Below the pieces are notes generated by a model. The model saw only the letters and a list, made by a program, of their open reading frames with translations. It ran no database searches and was not told the origin of the DNA. A stretch of 64,000 nucleotides of DNA from Anaerococcus sp. Marseille-P3625 (GTDB lineage Bacteria; Bacillota; Clostridia; Tissierellales; Peptoniphilaceae): the NCBI RefSeq assembly GCF_900232825.1, contig NZ_OCTP01000010.1, forward strand, positions 310,001 through 374,000, in the 5' to 3' direction. Position numbers and translations under genes: made by a program. Below, in pieces: positions 43,821 to 52,606 of this stretch; position 1 is the first letter of the stretch; every line of letters starts with the position of its first letter.

Positions 43821-45936
43821 TTCTGGATTTTGTTTTGGGGTAAAAAGATCGGTTGATTTAGCAAAAAAAGCACTTGAAAGCAAGAAAGATAAATATTGCA
43901 TTGGCCCATTAGTTCATAATCCACAGCTTGTGAAATCCTTGGAAAATCAAGGAATCAATGTGATAACAAAAGAAGAAGCTTTGAAAATAAAAGATTCTCT
44001 TATACTAATTAGGGCTCATGGAGAAAGTGAAGATTTAAAAAATATTTTAATTGAAAATAACAATGAATTGCTAGACGCAACTTGCCCTGTCCTTAAAAAT
44101 ATTTACAAAAAAATAATTCAAAAAGAAAATGAAGGATATCAAATTGTAATTGTAGGAAATAAAGACCATCCTGAAATAAAAGCTATGGACTCTTATATAA
44201 AAAATGGTATAATAATTAAAGATGAGACTGAAGCAAAAAATATTAAAAGTGAGGAGCCTATCTATGTAGTCTCTCAGACGACAAATAGAGAGGACTTTTA
44301 CTATTGTATTGCGAACTTCTTAAAAGAAAATAATGATAGTAGTGTAGTAATAGATAACACAATATGCAAGGCTACAAGATTAAGGCAAGAATCTTGCAAA
44401 AATTTATCTAGAGAAGTAGATTGCATGATTGTAGTTGGTGGTTTTAATAGTTCTAATACGAACAAGCTTTTTGATGTTGCTAGTTCATATAATAAAAATG
44501 TTTTTAGGATTGAGACTGTTAAAGATCTACCTTTGCAAAAGCTCTCTGAATTTAAAAAAATTGGAATAATCGCAGGTGCATCCACACCTGATGAGATTAT
44601 TGAGGAGGTAGTAAGTAAAATGGACGAATTTACAAAAGAAGATTTTATGAATTCTATTGAGGATAGCTTTAAGAAAGTTTATCCAAAGGATATTGTGAAA
44701 GGAACAGTTATCGATGTTAAAGATGATGAGGTTTTTGTTGACATCCAATATCGTGCAGATGGAATTGTAAAATTAGATGAAATGACAGAAGAAGAAAAAG
44801 AAAATCCAAAAGATCATTTTGAAATTGGCAACGAAATTGACGTGTACGTTATTAAACTTGACGATGGTGAAGGAAATGTTTCTTTATCAACAAGAAGAGT
44901 ACAAGGAATGAAAGCTTGGAAAGAACTTATAGATAAGTTTGAAAATAACGAAATAGTAGAAGGTCATATAGTAGGATCTAACAAGGGTGGATTAACTGCT
45001 GAAGTTAATGGCATTCAAGGTTTTATTCCAGCAAGTCAAATAGCTACATACTTTGTAAAAAATTTCAAAAAGTTTGTAGGTGAAACTTGGGAATTAAAAA
45101 TTTTATCAATAGACGAAAGAAAAAATAGACTTGTTTTATCTAGAAAAGAAGTTTTAGAAAATGAATTAGAAGAAAAATGGGAAGATTTAGAAGAAGGACA
45201 AGTAGTAGAAGGTAAAGTTGCAAGACTTACAGATTTTGGTGCTTTTGTTGAAGTAAATGGATTAGACGGATTACTTCACGTATCTGATATTGCATGGTCA
45301 AGAGTAGAAGTTCCTTCTGATGTACTTAACGTTGGTGATAGCATAGAAGTTAAAATTCTAAAATTAAACAAAGAGAAAAATAGAATCTCTCTTGGACGTA
45401 AACAATTACTAGAAAAACCATTTGAAGCATTTGTAAATAGCCACGAAGTTGGAGATGTTGTAAAAGGTAAAGTAGTTAACCTACTAGATTTTGGTGCTTT
45501 TGTTGAATTAGCTGATAGTGTTGAAGGTTTGGTTCACGTTTCAGAAATCTCTTGGGATCATGTTGAAAAACCATCAGATGAATTAAATCTAAATCAAGAA
45601 ATCGAAGTTAAAATTATTTCCATAGATAAAGAAGCTGAAAAAATTGGTTTATCAATAAAACAATTACAAGAAGCTCCAGAAAGACCAGAAAAGAAAGTTA
45701 GAAGAGAAAACAAGGCTAACAATAAACCAAGAAGAAAAGTTGAAAAAGATCACAGCCAAAACTTTAGTTCAGATGCTGACTTAAATAACAACTTAGGAAA
45801 CCTTCTTGAACAAGCTTTATTTGAACAAGGTGGCTCTGATTTAATAGCAGCTGAATCCAATGAAGAAGCTATTAATCAAGAAGAAAAAGCTATTGAAGAA
45901 AATAACGAAGTTGACGAAAACAACGAAGAATTATAA
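43798..45936 (+). CDS. ispH-rpsA: Fused IspH (HMBPP reductase) and ribosomal protein S1
   Basis: A 712-residue fusion. Residues 1 to about 275 are IspH/LytB, the iron-sulfur enzyme making IPP and DMAPP in the MEP pathway. Its three cluster cysteines are visible in SGFCFG (C12), DATCPV and NTICKAT, with the catalytic ENNNE-like region near residue 83 and HPE. From about residue 300 four S1 RNA-binding domains follow (VKGTVIDVKDDEVFVDI; VEGHIVGSNKGGLTAEV; VEGKVARLTDFGAFVEV; VKGKVVNLLDFGAFVEL), then a Lys-rich and an acidic tail. The fusion is known in clostridia and relatives. dxs and other MEP genes are not in the window. Confidence 0.95.
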   Translation: MEIIIANNSGFCFGVKRSVDLAKKALESKKDKYCIGPLVHNPQLVKSLENQGINVITKEEALKIKDSLILIRAHGESEDLKNILIENNNELLDATCPVLKNIYKKIIQKENEGYQIVIVGNKDHPEIKAMDSYIKNGIIIKDETEAKNIKSEEPIYVVSQTTNREDFYYCIANFLKENNDSSVVIDNTICKATRLRQESCKNLSREVDCMIVVGGFNSSNTNKLFDVASSYNKNVFRIETVKDLPLQKLSEFKKIGIIAGASTPDEIIEEVVSKMDEFTKEDFMNSIEDSFKKVYPKDIVKGTVIDVKDDEVFVDIQYRADGIVKLDEMTEEEKENPKDHFEIGNEIDVYVIKLDDGEGNVSLSTRRVQGMKAWKELIDKFENNEIVEGHIVGSNKGGLTAEVNGIQGFIPASQIATYFVKNFKKFVGETWELKILSIDERKNRLVLSRKEVLENELEEKWEDLEEGQVVEGKVARLTDFGAFVEVNGLDGLLHVSDIAWSRVEVPSDVLNVGDSIEVKILKLNKEKNRISLGRKQLLEKPFEAFVNSHEVGDVVKGKVVNLLDFGAFVELADSVEGLVHVSEISWDHVEKPSDELNLNQEIEVKIISIDKEAEKIGLSIKQLQEAPERPEKKVRRENKANNKPRRKVEKDHSQNFSSDADLNNNLGNLLEQALFEQGGSDLIAAESNEEAINQEEKAIEENNEVDENNEEL

Positions 45937-45958
45937 TACTGAAATGTTAATAAAAAAG

Positions 45959-45985
45959 GAAGATGATTCATGTCATCTTCTTTTT
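45959..45985 (+). terminator. Terminator after the ispH-rpsA fusion
   Basis: GAAGATGA and TCATCTTC form an 8-base perfect stem followed by five Ts. It ends the efp-rpsA cluster. Confidence 0.85.
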
Positions 45986-45998
45986 AAATGAGGAATAG

Positions 45999-47348
45999 AT
46001 GGAATTAAAAGAAAAATATTTAGAATATTTTAAGGGGAAAAAATACAATATAACAACTTTTGGTTGTCAGATGAATGAGCATGATTCTGAAAGAATTTCA
46101 TATATTCTAGAAGATTTAGGATATACTTATACTTCTGATAGAAATAGTGCAGATTTTATATTGTTTAATACTTGCTTAGTAAGAGAAAATGCAGAATTAA
46201 AGCTCTATGGTCAAGTCTCTTCCTTAAAAAAACTAAAAAAAGAGCACCCAGAAAAAATAATTGTAGTTTCTGGTTGTATGATGCAAACTTCAACTGCAAG
46301 AGAAGTTATAGTTAATAAGCATAAGGAAGTTGACATAGTATTTGGAACAAAAAATATAAATTCTTTAGCTGATTTAATATTAAGATTTCTTGAAACTGGT
46401 CAAAGAGTCATAGATATTTCAACAGATTATGGAAAAGATGATTTTGAAAAATATAATTCAACCAATTATTTTCAGGCTTATGTAAATATTATGAGAGGTT
46501 GCGATAATTTTTGCTCATATTGCATAGTTCCACAATCACGTGGTAGAGAAGAATCTAGAAGACCTTACTCAATAATAGAAGAAATTGAATATCTTGTGGA
46601 TCAAGGCTATAAAGAATTTACACTTTTAGGACAAAATGTTAATTCTTACGGCAATAAGACTAACTATGGCTTTACTTTCCCAGAATTATTAAACAGAGTT
46701 GCAAAAATAAAAGGTGTTGAAAGACTCAGATTTACCTCAAGTCATCCTAAAGATCTTTCAGATGAGCTAGTTTATGTTATGCGTGATAATGATAATATAT
46801 GTAATTTTTTTCACCTACCAATGCAATCTGGTTCAAATGATGTTTTAGAGAAGATGAACCGTAAATATACAATAGAAAAATACATCGAAAGAGCCAATAA
46901 ATTAAAAAAAGAAATCCCCGGCATAGCGCTATCCACAGATATAATTGTAGGATTTCCAACAGAAACTGAAGAAGATTTTCAAAAAACCTTAGAAGCGTGC
47001 CAAATAGTTCAATTTGATTCAGCCTTTACCTTTAAGTACAGTCCAAGACCAAAAACATTAGCTGCAAAACTTCCGATAATTGACGATGAGATAGTGCAAG
47101 ATAGATTTCAAAGACTCTTAGATGAATTATATCCAATATTTTATCAAAAAAATAATGAATATATAGGAAGAACCGTTAAAGTACTAATTGAATCAGAATC
47201 AAAAAACAACCCTGAAATAATGACAGGCCGCACAGATACTTTTAAGCTTTGTCATGTCAAAGCAAGCAAAGATTTAATTGGCAAATTTGTAGATGTTAAA
47301 ATTACAGATAATACATCTTTTACGATAGCAGGAGATTTGGTGAAATAG
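45999..47348 (+). CDS. miaB: tRNA-2-methylthio-N6-dimethylallyladenosine synthase
   Basis: MiaB adds a methylthio group to i6A37 of tRNA by radical SAM chemistry. The 449-residue protein has the N-terminal cluster domain (TFGCQMNEHDSE, NTCLVRENAE, SGCMMQ), the radical SAM CxxxCxxC in RGCDNFCSYCIVPQSRGREESR, HLPMQSGSN and the C-terminal TRAM domain. The length is typical. It follows a terminator; its own promoter is not clear. Confidence 0.95.
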   Translation: MELKEKYLEYFKGKKYNITTFGCQMNEHDSERISYILEDLGYTYTSDRNSADFILFNTCLVRENAELKLYGQVSSLKKLKKEHPEKIIVVSGCMMQTSTAREVIVNKHKEVDIVFGTKNINSLADLILRFLETGQRVIDISTDYGKDDFEKYNSTNYFQAYVNIMRGCDNFCSYCIVPQSRGREESRRPYSIIEEIEYLVDQGYKEFTLLGQNVNSYGNKTNYGFTFPELLNRVAKIKGVERLRFTSSHPKDLSDELVYVMRDNDNICNFFHLPMQSGSNDVLEKMNRKYTIEKYIERANKLKKEIPGIALSTDIIVGFPTETEEDFQKTLEACQIVQFDSAFTFKYSPRPKTLAAKLPIIDDEIVQDRFQRLLDELYPIFYQKNNEYIGRTVKVLIESESKNNPEIMTGRTDTFKLCHVKASKDLIGKFVDVKITDNTSFTIAGDLVK

Positions 47349-47440
47349 TAAACAATTAATATATTAAAAATAAAAATTATTTATAATCCTTTATTTGTAT
47401 TAAATACAGTGTTATCATTCTATTGTTAAAGGAGACGAAA

Positions 47441-48421
47441 ATGAGAGATGTGGTAGTAAAAGCTAAGGCAAAGTTAGGAAAAATTCCTGATAATGAATTT
47501 TATCTAAATCTTGCTAGAGAAAATGACTATAATAAAAAAATTGATATCATAGCTAAAAAAAATCCTTCAATCGATCAAAACATGGATAAAAGAACAATTG
47601 AAAGGAGCAATTTTAGGTATATTTTTAATGAGTTAAAAAGTATCGACTATTTTCTACAAGGCATTGAAAGTGATTTATTTAACCTTTATTTTTCAAAGTA
47701 CGAAATATTATTTTTACAAGAAATAATAGAAGCATTAGTAAATGAAAATTTTAAAAGAAATTATCTGGATTTTTTAGCAAATCCCCTTTCTAAGAATTTT
47801 GTTTTACAAGAAGATATGAATTTGGAGAAATTTGTAGAATTTAACAAAGAAAGTAAATATTACAGAACTCTTTTACCGTTTTTAAATAAAAATATGCAAA
47901 GGGAAAATTTGATATTTTTATTATCTAACTCCTTAATGAAATATTATTATAGATCATTAATTAAACTTGCCAAAAAATTCCCGGCAGATCAAAGAGATAA
48001 GATATTAAATTTTTTGGGAGAAGAGATTAATTTAGCTAATTTTCAAATGATTTATAGGTTGAAAAGTTTCTATGATATAGATGATAATGGTATATTTAAT
48101 TATCTTATAGCTGGCGGCAACAAATTTAATGGCAAGAGATTAAAAGAATTATCGATGTTATCAATAGATGATTTGGTAAAATTTGTAAGTGCCGGCAAAT
48201 ATAGAAGAATCTTCAAAAATGAAAATAATATTCAAAAAGAATTTAGGAAATACCAATATAAGCTCTATCAAAGCGAAATAACTAAGGAAGAGTCAGATAT
48301 ATTATATGTCATCTCTGCTATGAATATTATTTTTATTAGTGGAGAGAATATCGAAGCTTTGATAGAAATGGACGATAGTTTTTCAATTGATGAGCGTTTA
48401 GAATATTTAATTGTGAGGTAA
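47441..48421 (+). CDS. atpC: V/A-type ATPase subunit C (AC39/subunit d type)
   Basis: Subunit C/d couples the central rotor to the membrane ring. The 326-residue, all-helical protein fits the AC39 family weakly but by length, helical content and position as first gene of the operon. The ATG at 47441 is chosen for AAAGGAG 7 bases upstream; an in-frame start at 47423 lacks one. It lies 2 bases before the subunit I N-terminal gene. The upstream 90 bases are AT-rich with no clean promoter. Confidence 0.8.
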   Translation: MRDVVVKAKAKLGKIPDNEFYLNLARENDYNKKIDIIAKKNPSIDQNMDKRTIERSNFRYIFNELKSIDYFLQGIESDLFNLYFSKYEILFLQEIIEALVNENFKRNYLDFLANPLSKNFVLQEDMNLEKFVEFNKESKYYRTLLPFLNKNMQRENLIFLLSNSLMKYYYRSLIKLAKKFPADQRDKILNFLGEEINLANFQMIYRLKSFYDIDDNGIFNYLIAGGNKFNGKRLKELSMLSIDDLVKFVSAGKYRRIFKNENNIQKEFRKYQYKLYQSEITKEESDILYVISAMNIIFISGENIEALIEMDDSFSIDERLEYLIVR

Positions 48422-48423
48422 TT

Positions 48424-49311
48424 ATGGCAGTAGAAAAAATGTATTTAGTTAATATGGTTTCAAAGCTAAAAAATCTGGATGAATTTCTTGAAGATGTAAT
48501 ACAAATTGGAGATATTGAACCAGTTGATGCTTTTAACCAGGTGACTAACAGAAACTTTAATATTAAAGCTTCAGCAGAAAATGTCGATATAACTGAAGAT
48601 ATCAATGAACTTTCAGGTTTTGAAAAAGAAGATTCCGATGATTTTATTGAAAAACTCAAAGAATTAAAAGAATCTTTAAATTTAAAGGATAGTTCTAGTA
48701 AAAGGTTGGTTGACAGAAATAAAATCAACGAATTATACGAAAAATTGAAATCTTTATTAAAAGAAAAGGAAGAATTGGAAGAAAAGTCAAAAATACTTGA
48801 TGTTTATTCTGAAAATGTTCAATTATTGAAGGAATACAAAATTGACATCGAAAAAGTAAAAAACTTAAAACATTTTGATTATAGGTATGGATCAGTTTCA
48901 GAAGATGGTCGTTTTATATTAAAAAATAATTATGAAAATATACCATCTCTTATAATTCACCTTGATGGTAGGATAGATAATGCAAATCTTAGAGCTTTGG
49001 ATGATATATATTCGCTTGATCAAACGACCGATACTTTAGAAGTTCAAACACAAAAAATTCTTAACGATGAAATAATCAATACAAGAAATGTAAGTTTAAG
49101 GTTAGATCAAGACTATAATTCTAAGAATAAAGATTTATCTGACAAAATCTATAAGGAAATTTTAGATGCTGCAGATGTTAAGATTGAGAAAATCAACTTA
49201 GATTATCAATCAAAAATTGATTTTATGGATGAAATTTATGAGAAATATAAGGGAGAAGTTGTTGAAGATGTCGTTACTTCTATAATTGACGACAAGGATT
49301 TAAAACTTTGA
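48424..49311 (+). CDS. V/A-type ATPase subunit I, N-terminal half, with extra coiled-coil tail
   Basis: Residues 1 to about 180 match the start of subunit I (the stator a-subunit): MAVEKMYLVNMVSKLKNLDEFL, a long helix around residues 105-140, and the HFDYRYGS strand. In ordinary subunit I the chain continues into a second strand-helix unit and then the membrane domain. Here it ends instead in about 115 residues of charged helix finishing KGEVVEDVVTSIIDDKDLKL. That tail resembles the pattern of the peripheral stalk subunit G/H, which is otherwise missing from the operon. The gene is separated from the next by a stop and 102 bases. This is either gene fission or a fission-fusion. Confidence 0.75.
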   Translation: MAVEKMYLVNMVSKLKNLDEFLEDVIQIGDIEPVDAFNQVTNRNFNIKASAENVDITEDINELSGFEKEDSDDFIEKLKELKESLNLKDSSSKRLVDRNKINELYEKLKSLLKEKEELEEKSKILDVYSENVQLLKEYKIDIEKVKNLKHFDYRYGSVSEDGRFILKNNYENIPSLIIHLDGRIDNANLRALDDIYSLDQTTDTLEVQTQKILNDEIINTRNVSLRLDQDYNSKNKDLSDKIYKEILDAADVKIEKINLDYQSKIDFMDEIYEKYKGEVVEDVVTSIIDDKDLKL

Positions 49312-49413
49312 TTCTATAAAATCAAACTAAGAATTTAGTATAAAATATGTTACAAGTAACTTTAAGCTATAAATATAGATTTAAGTTATAAATGAAAAAA
49401 GGAAGTTAAAATT

Positions 49414-51291
49414 ATGAAAAATAAATATCCAGATCAGGAAATGACTTCTAAAAATCAAATGCTTAATAATAAAGACAAAAAAGTGGATTCTAGGTCTAAT
49501 ATACAAGCTGATGATGAAAGTTACTTATTAATTTATCCGAAAAAAGTAAAAGAAGATGTATCTAGATCCATTAATACTCTCGGTTTTTTAGATAAGGATA
49601 CACCTGATGATTCTTCTATGAATTCTATGGATTATGAGAAATCTTCTACTATAGAAAAACTTGATGAAATAAGCAAGAAAACTGAAAATTTAAAAAGTGA
49701 CAATAAAGAAATTTTAGATAACCTTCCTTACACGTTGGATTACAATAACAAGGCTAAAGAACTAAAAAATAATATGGCTCATGGAAGCGAGTATTTTTAT
49801 CTATCAGGGAAAGTTCCTGAAAGCAAATTGGGAGATTTTGAAAAGCTTGGAAAAAAATATCCCAACACTCTAATTAGTAGTAAATACGAATCTCAAGATG
49901 GAGAAAGTCCACCTAAAACAAACAAAAATAATCAATATGTAAAATCTAACGAAGAAAACTACTTATTAATTTATCCAAAGCAAGTAAGAGAAGATGTGTC
50001 AAGATCTATAAATACGCTAGGTTTTATAGATAAAGATATACCTAAAGATTTTTTGATTGATTCTATTGATGACGAAAGATTTAAAACAAGTCAAAGGCTT
50101 GATGAAGTTACTAAAGAGATTAGAAATATAAATGGCAACTATCAAGATTTATTAGAAAATATACCTTATTCTTTGGATTATAGTGAAAAAGCTAACAATT
50201 TAAAAAATGATATGGCTCATGGAAGTGATTATTTTTATCTTTCAGGTTGGGTTCCAGAAAGTAAACTTGAGAGTTTTCAAAAACTAGAAAGCAAACATAA
50301 AAACACACTTATTAATAGCAAAGAAGTTTCAGAAGTTAGTGAACAGCCGCCAACAAGGTTAAAAAACAATCCTTTTGTAAAACCTTTTGAATATATGGTA
50401 AATATGTACGGTCCTCCATCTTATAATGAGATTGACCCAACACCATTTTTTGCCATAACTTATATGCTTTTGTATGGACTAATGTTTGGAGATCTTGGTC
50501 AAGGTTTAGTATTTTTAGGACTTGGTTTCTGGCTATCAAAGAAAAATGAAACTTTTGGAGCACTATTAAAGAGAATTGGTATATCAGCATCCGTATTTGG
50601 GCTAATGTATGGTTCGTTTTTTGGTAGAGAAGATTTGATCCCTGCCTTGCTGATAAAACCATTTGATAACATTATGACAGTCCTAATTGCTTCAGTTGCA
50701 TTTGGTGTGACTTTGATGGTGATTTCATATATAATCGGTATCTATAACAAAGTTCACCTTCAAAAAAACATTGAAGAAGGTATCTTTGGCAAAGAAGGGC
50801 TTGCAGGGCTTATGATGATGACAGCATTTATCATTATAGTTCTTGCAATTGTAAATATAGGTCCTATTCCAAAAACTATTGGCCTAATCTTGCTTATACT
50901 TTCTATAGTGATGATAATATTTAAACAACCTATAGCAAGAAAGTTAGAAGGAAACAAAAGATTATATGACCAAGCAAAGGGAGATTACTATCTCGAAGGT
51001 TCGTTTTCAGTTATAGAAGCTCTACTTTCGGTATTTTCAAATCTTGTATCCTTTACAAGAGTTGGAGCCTTTGCCATAAACCACGTTGGTTTGTATATGG
51101 CTTTTGAAGTTATGGCAAAACTTATTGGTGGTGGTGTCAAGGGCTTTATAATATTGGTAATTGGAAATATATTTATAATAGGTCTAGAGGGCATGATTGT
51201 AGGTATCCAAGGATTAAGACTAGAATTTTATGAAATGTTTAGTAAGTATTACGAAGGAAATGGTCGTTTATTTAGACCAATTAGTAAATAA
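49414..51291 (+). CDS. V/A-type ATPase subunit I, C-terminal half, with tandem duplication
   Basis: A 625-residue protein whose C-terminal half (from about residue 320, FVKPFEYMVNMYGPPSYNEIDPTPF) is the membrane domain of subunit I. It has MFGDLGQGL and about seven spans, and the conserved FTRVGAFAINH segment bears the essential Arg for ion translocation. The N-terminal part is duplicated: residues 34-157 and 180-303 align without gaps at an offset of 146 (YLLIYPKK/YLLIYPKQ, EDVSRSINTLGF twice, MAHGSEYFYLSG/MAHGSDYFYLSG). The family's GWVP is kept in the second copy and is GKVP in the first. GGAAG precedes the ATG. Confidence 0.88.
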   Translation: MKNKYPDQEMTSKNQMLNNKDKKVDSRSNIQADDESYLLIYPKKVKEDVSRSINTLGFLDKDTPDDSSMNSMDYEKSSTIEKLDEISKKTENLKSDNKEILDNLPYTLDYNNKAKELKNNMAHGSEYFYLSGKVPESKLGDFEKLGKKYPNTLISSKYESQDGESPPKTNKNNQYVKSNEENYLLIYPKQVREDVSRSINTLGFIDKDIPKDFLIDSIDDERFKTSQRLDEVTKEIRNINGNYQDLLENIPYSLDYSEKANNLKNDMAHGSDYFYLSGWVPESKLESFQKLESKHKNTLINSKEVSEVSEQPPTRLKNNPFVKPFEYMVNMYGPPSYNEIDPTPFFAITYMLLYGLMFGDLGQGLVFLGLGFWLSKKNETFGALLKRIGISASVFGLMYGSFFGREDLIPALLIKPFDNIMTVLIASVAFGVTLMVISYIIGIYNKVHLQKNIEEGIFGKEGLAGLMMMTAFIIIVLAIVNIGPIPKTIGLILLILSIVMIIFKQPIARKLEGNKRLYDQAKGDYYLEGSFSVIEALLSVFSNLVSFTRVGAFAINHVGLYMAFEVMAKLIGGGVKGFIILVIGNIFIIGLEGMIVGIQGLRLEFYEMFSKYYEGNGRLFRPISK

Positions 51292-51321
51292 ATAATTTAA
51301 AAAAGGAAAGTAAGGAAAATT

Positions 51322-51747
51322 ATGATAAAAAATATTGCATTTTTAGCACTAGCAGTTGTTGCTATAACAATTTATTCAGGTTTGTATCTATTAAAAACAA
51401 ATGAAGACTCATCAAAAAATAAAATTAGAAAAGCGTTAAAAATTAACCTATTCACCTTTGTCCCAATAATGGCGATGATTATAGTATTGCTATTACCAGC
51501 AAATTCAATAGCTGCAGGAGGTGCTGCTGCCAGCAGTGCTGATGGACTAAAATATATAGGTGCCGCATTATCAACTGGTCTTGCTACTATTGGTACAGGA
51601 TTTGCAGTAGGTAATGTAGGTTCTGCAGCACTTGGAGCAATTTCTGAAGACCAATCTATATTAGGTCGTACAATTATCTTCGTTGGTCTTGCAGAAGGTA
51701 TTGCTATCTTTGGTGTTATAATCTCTATAATGATTTTAAACGCATAA
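51322..51747 (+). CDS. atpK: V/A-type ATPase subunit K (c-ring proteolipid)
   Basis: A 141-residue rotor-ring subunit with four predicted spans. The first pair (about residues 3-24 and 44-63) is a leader hairpin common in clostridial K subunits, ending SIAAGGAAA. The second pair is the true c hairpin with GLATIGTGFAVGNVGSAALGA and VGLAEGIAIFGVIISIMI, where the Glu in LAEG carries the ion. Whether H+ or Na+ is used cannot be told. It lies 30 bases after subunit I and 1 base before subunit F. Confidence 0.92.
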   Translation: MIKNIAFLALAVVAITIYSGLYLLKTNEDSSKNKIRKALKINLFTFVPIMAMIIVLLLPANSIAAGGAAASSADGLKYIGAALSTGLATIGTGFAVGNVGSAALGAISEDQSILGRTIIFVGLAEGIAIFGVIISIMILNA

Positions 51748-51748
51748 A

Positions 51749-51988
51749 ATGAAGGCAAGAATACTAACTAATGACCCTAGTCTATTAGTTATGTTTAGAT
51801 TAGGATCTATTGAAGGGAAGCTTGTTAAAAATACAAGTGAAGCAAAAGAAATGTTTAAAAATTCAATCAAAGATGAAAACTTGGCAGTTTTAATACTAAC
51901 AAGAACAATTGAAGAATGGATTAGTAAAGAGCTTAGCTTATATAAACAAAAAGAAAGCATCCCTTTAATTGTTGTAATAGATGGTTGA
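51749..51988 (+). CDS. atpF: V/A-type ATPase subunit F
   Basis: A 79-residue protein of the rotor subunit F family (MFRLGSIEGKLV, VLILTRTIEEWIS, PLIVVIDG). It is shorter than the usual ~100 residues, ending at the last core strand without the C-terminal helix. It lies between K and E; in many operons F sits after C. The ribosome binding site is weak. Confidence 0.82.
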   Translation: MKARILTNDPSLLVMFRLGSIEGKLVKNTSEAKEMFKNSIKDENLAVLILTRTIEEWISKELSLYKQKESIPLIVVIDG

Positions 51989-52000
51989 TAGGAGGGTATT

Positions 52001-52606
52001 ATGCTCGATTTAAATGCAAAACTTACAAGCTTTAGGAAAATGGTTTGGGGTGAAGCAAAAGCAAAAAGTGAAGATGAATTGTATAATTCAACAATTGTTA
52101 ATAGTAATCAAATTGAAGATAAAAAAGAAAAACTAGAAAAAGATTTAGAAGAATCTTTGATAGCTCGAAGAAATTTCGCTCAAATTAGAGCAAATGAAAA
52201 AATTTCAAAGCTAGAAGAAGAACAAAAGACCAATTTTTATTCCCACAAAGAATTACTACTTAATGATTTGATAGAAGCAATAGAAGAAAAGTTAGAAAAT
52301 TATACAAAAACTGATGAGTACAAAAATAAACTAAAAGAAAGCATTGATAATACCATAGATAATCTAAAAGAAGATCCAAATGATTATTTAATTTTGGTCA
52401 AAAAATTAGACACTAAATATCTTGATTATCCAAATCTTGGTATTATGGATGATAAATATCTTGGTGGTTTTATATTAAAATCAACTAAGGGCAATTACCA
52501 ATATAACAAAACATATCTAAAAATGATCAAAGATAGAAAATATGAAATTGGTAAAACTTTGTACAAATTAATTGAAAGAGAGAGTTTTAATGAATCCAAT
52601 AATTAA
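52001..52606 (+). CDS. atpE: V/A-type ATPase subunit E
   Basis: The peripheral stalk subunit E: 201 residues with a long charged N-terminal helix (about residues 30-115) and a C-terminal globular part ending in YLGGFILKSTKGNYQYNKTYLKMIKDRK, the GG-x-x-l pattern of the family. It normally pairs with subunit G/H in a coiled coil; no separate G/H gene is present here. GGAGGG before the ATG. It overlaps subunit A by 17 bases. Confidence 0.85.
   Translation: MLDLNAKLTSFRKMVWGEAKAKSEDELYNSTIVNSNQIEDKKEKLEKDLEESLIARRNFAQIRANEKISKLEEEQKTNFYSHKELLLNDLIEAIEEKLENYTKTDEYKNKLKESIDNTIDNLKEDPNDYLILVKKLDTKYLDYPNLGIMDDKYLGGFILKSTKGNYQYNKTYLKMIKDRKYEIGKTLYKLIERESFNESNN

Noticed and set aside
49290-49430. The gap in subunit I as a simple sequencing frameshift
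   Set aside because: No single indel joins the two genes: the first ends in a unique tail, 102 AT-rich bases intervene, and the second has its own ribosome binding site and N-terminal extension.
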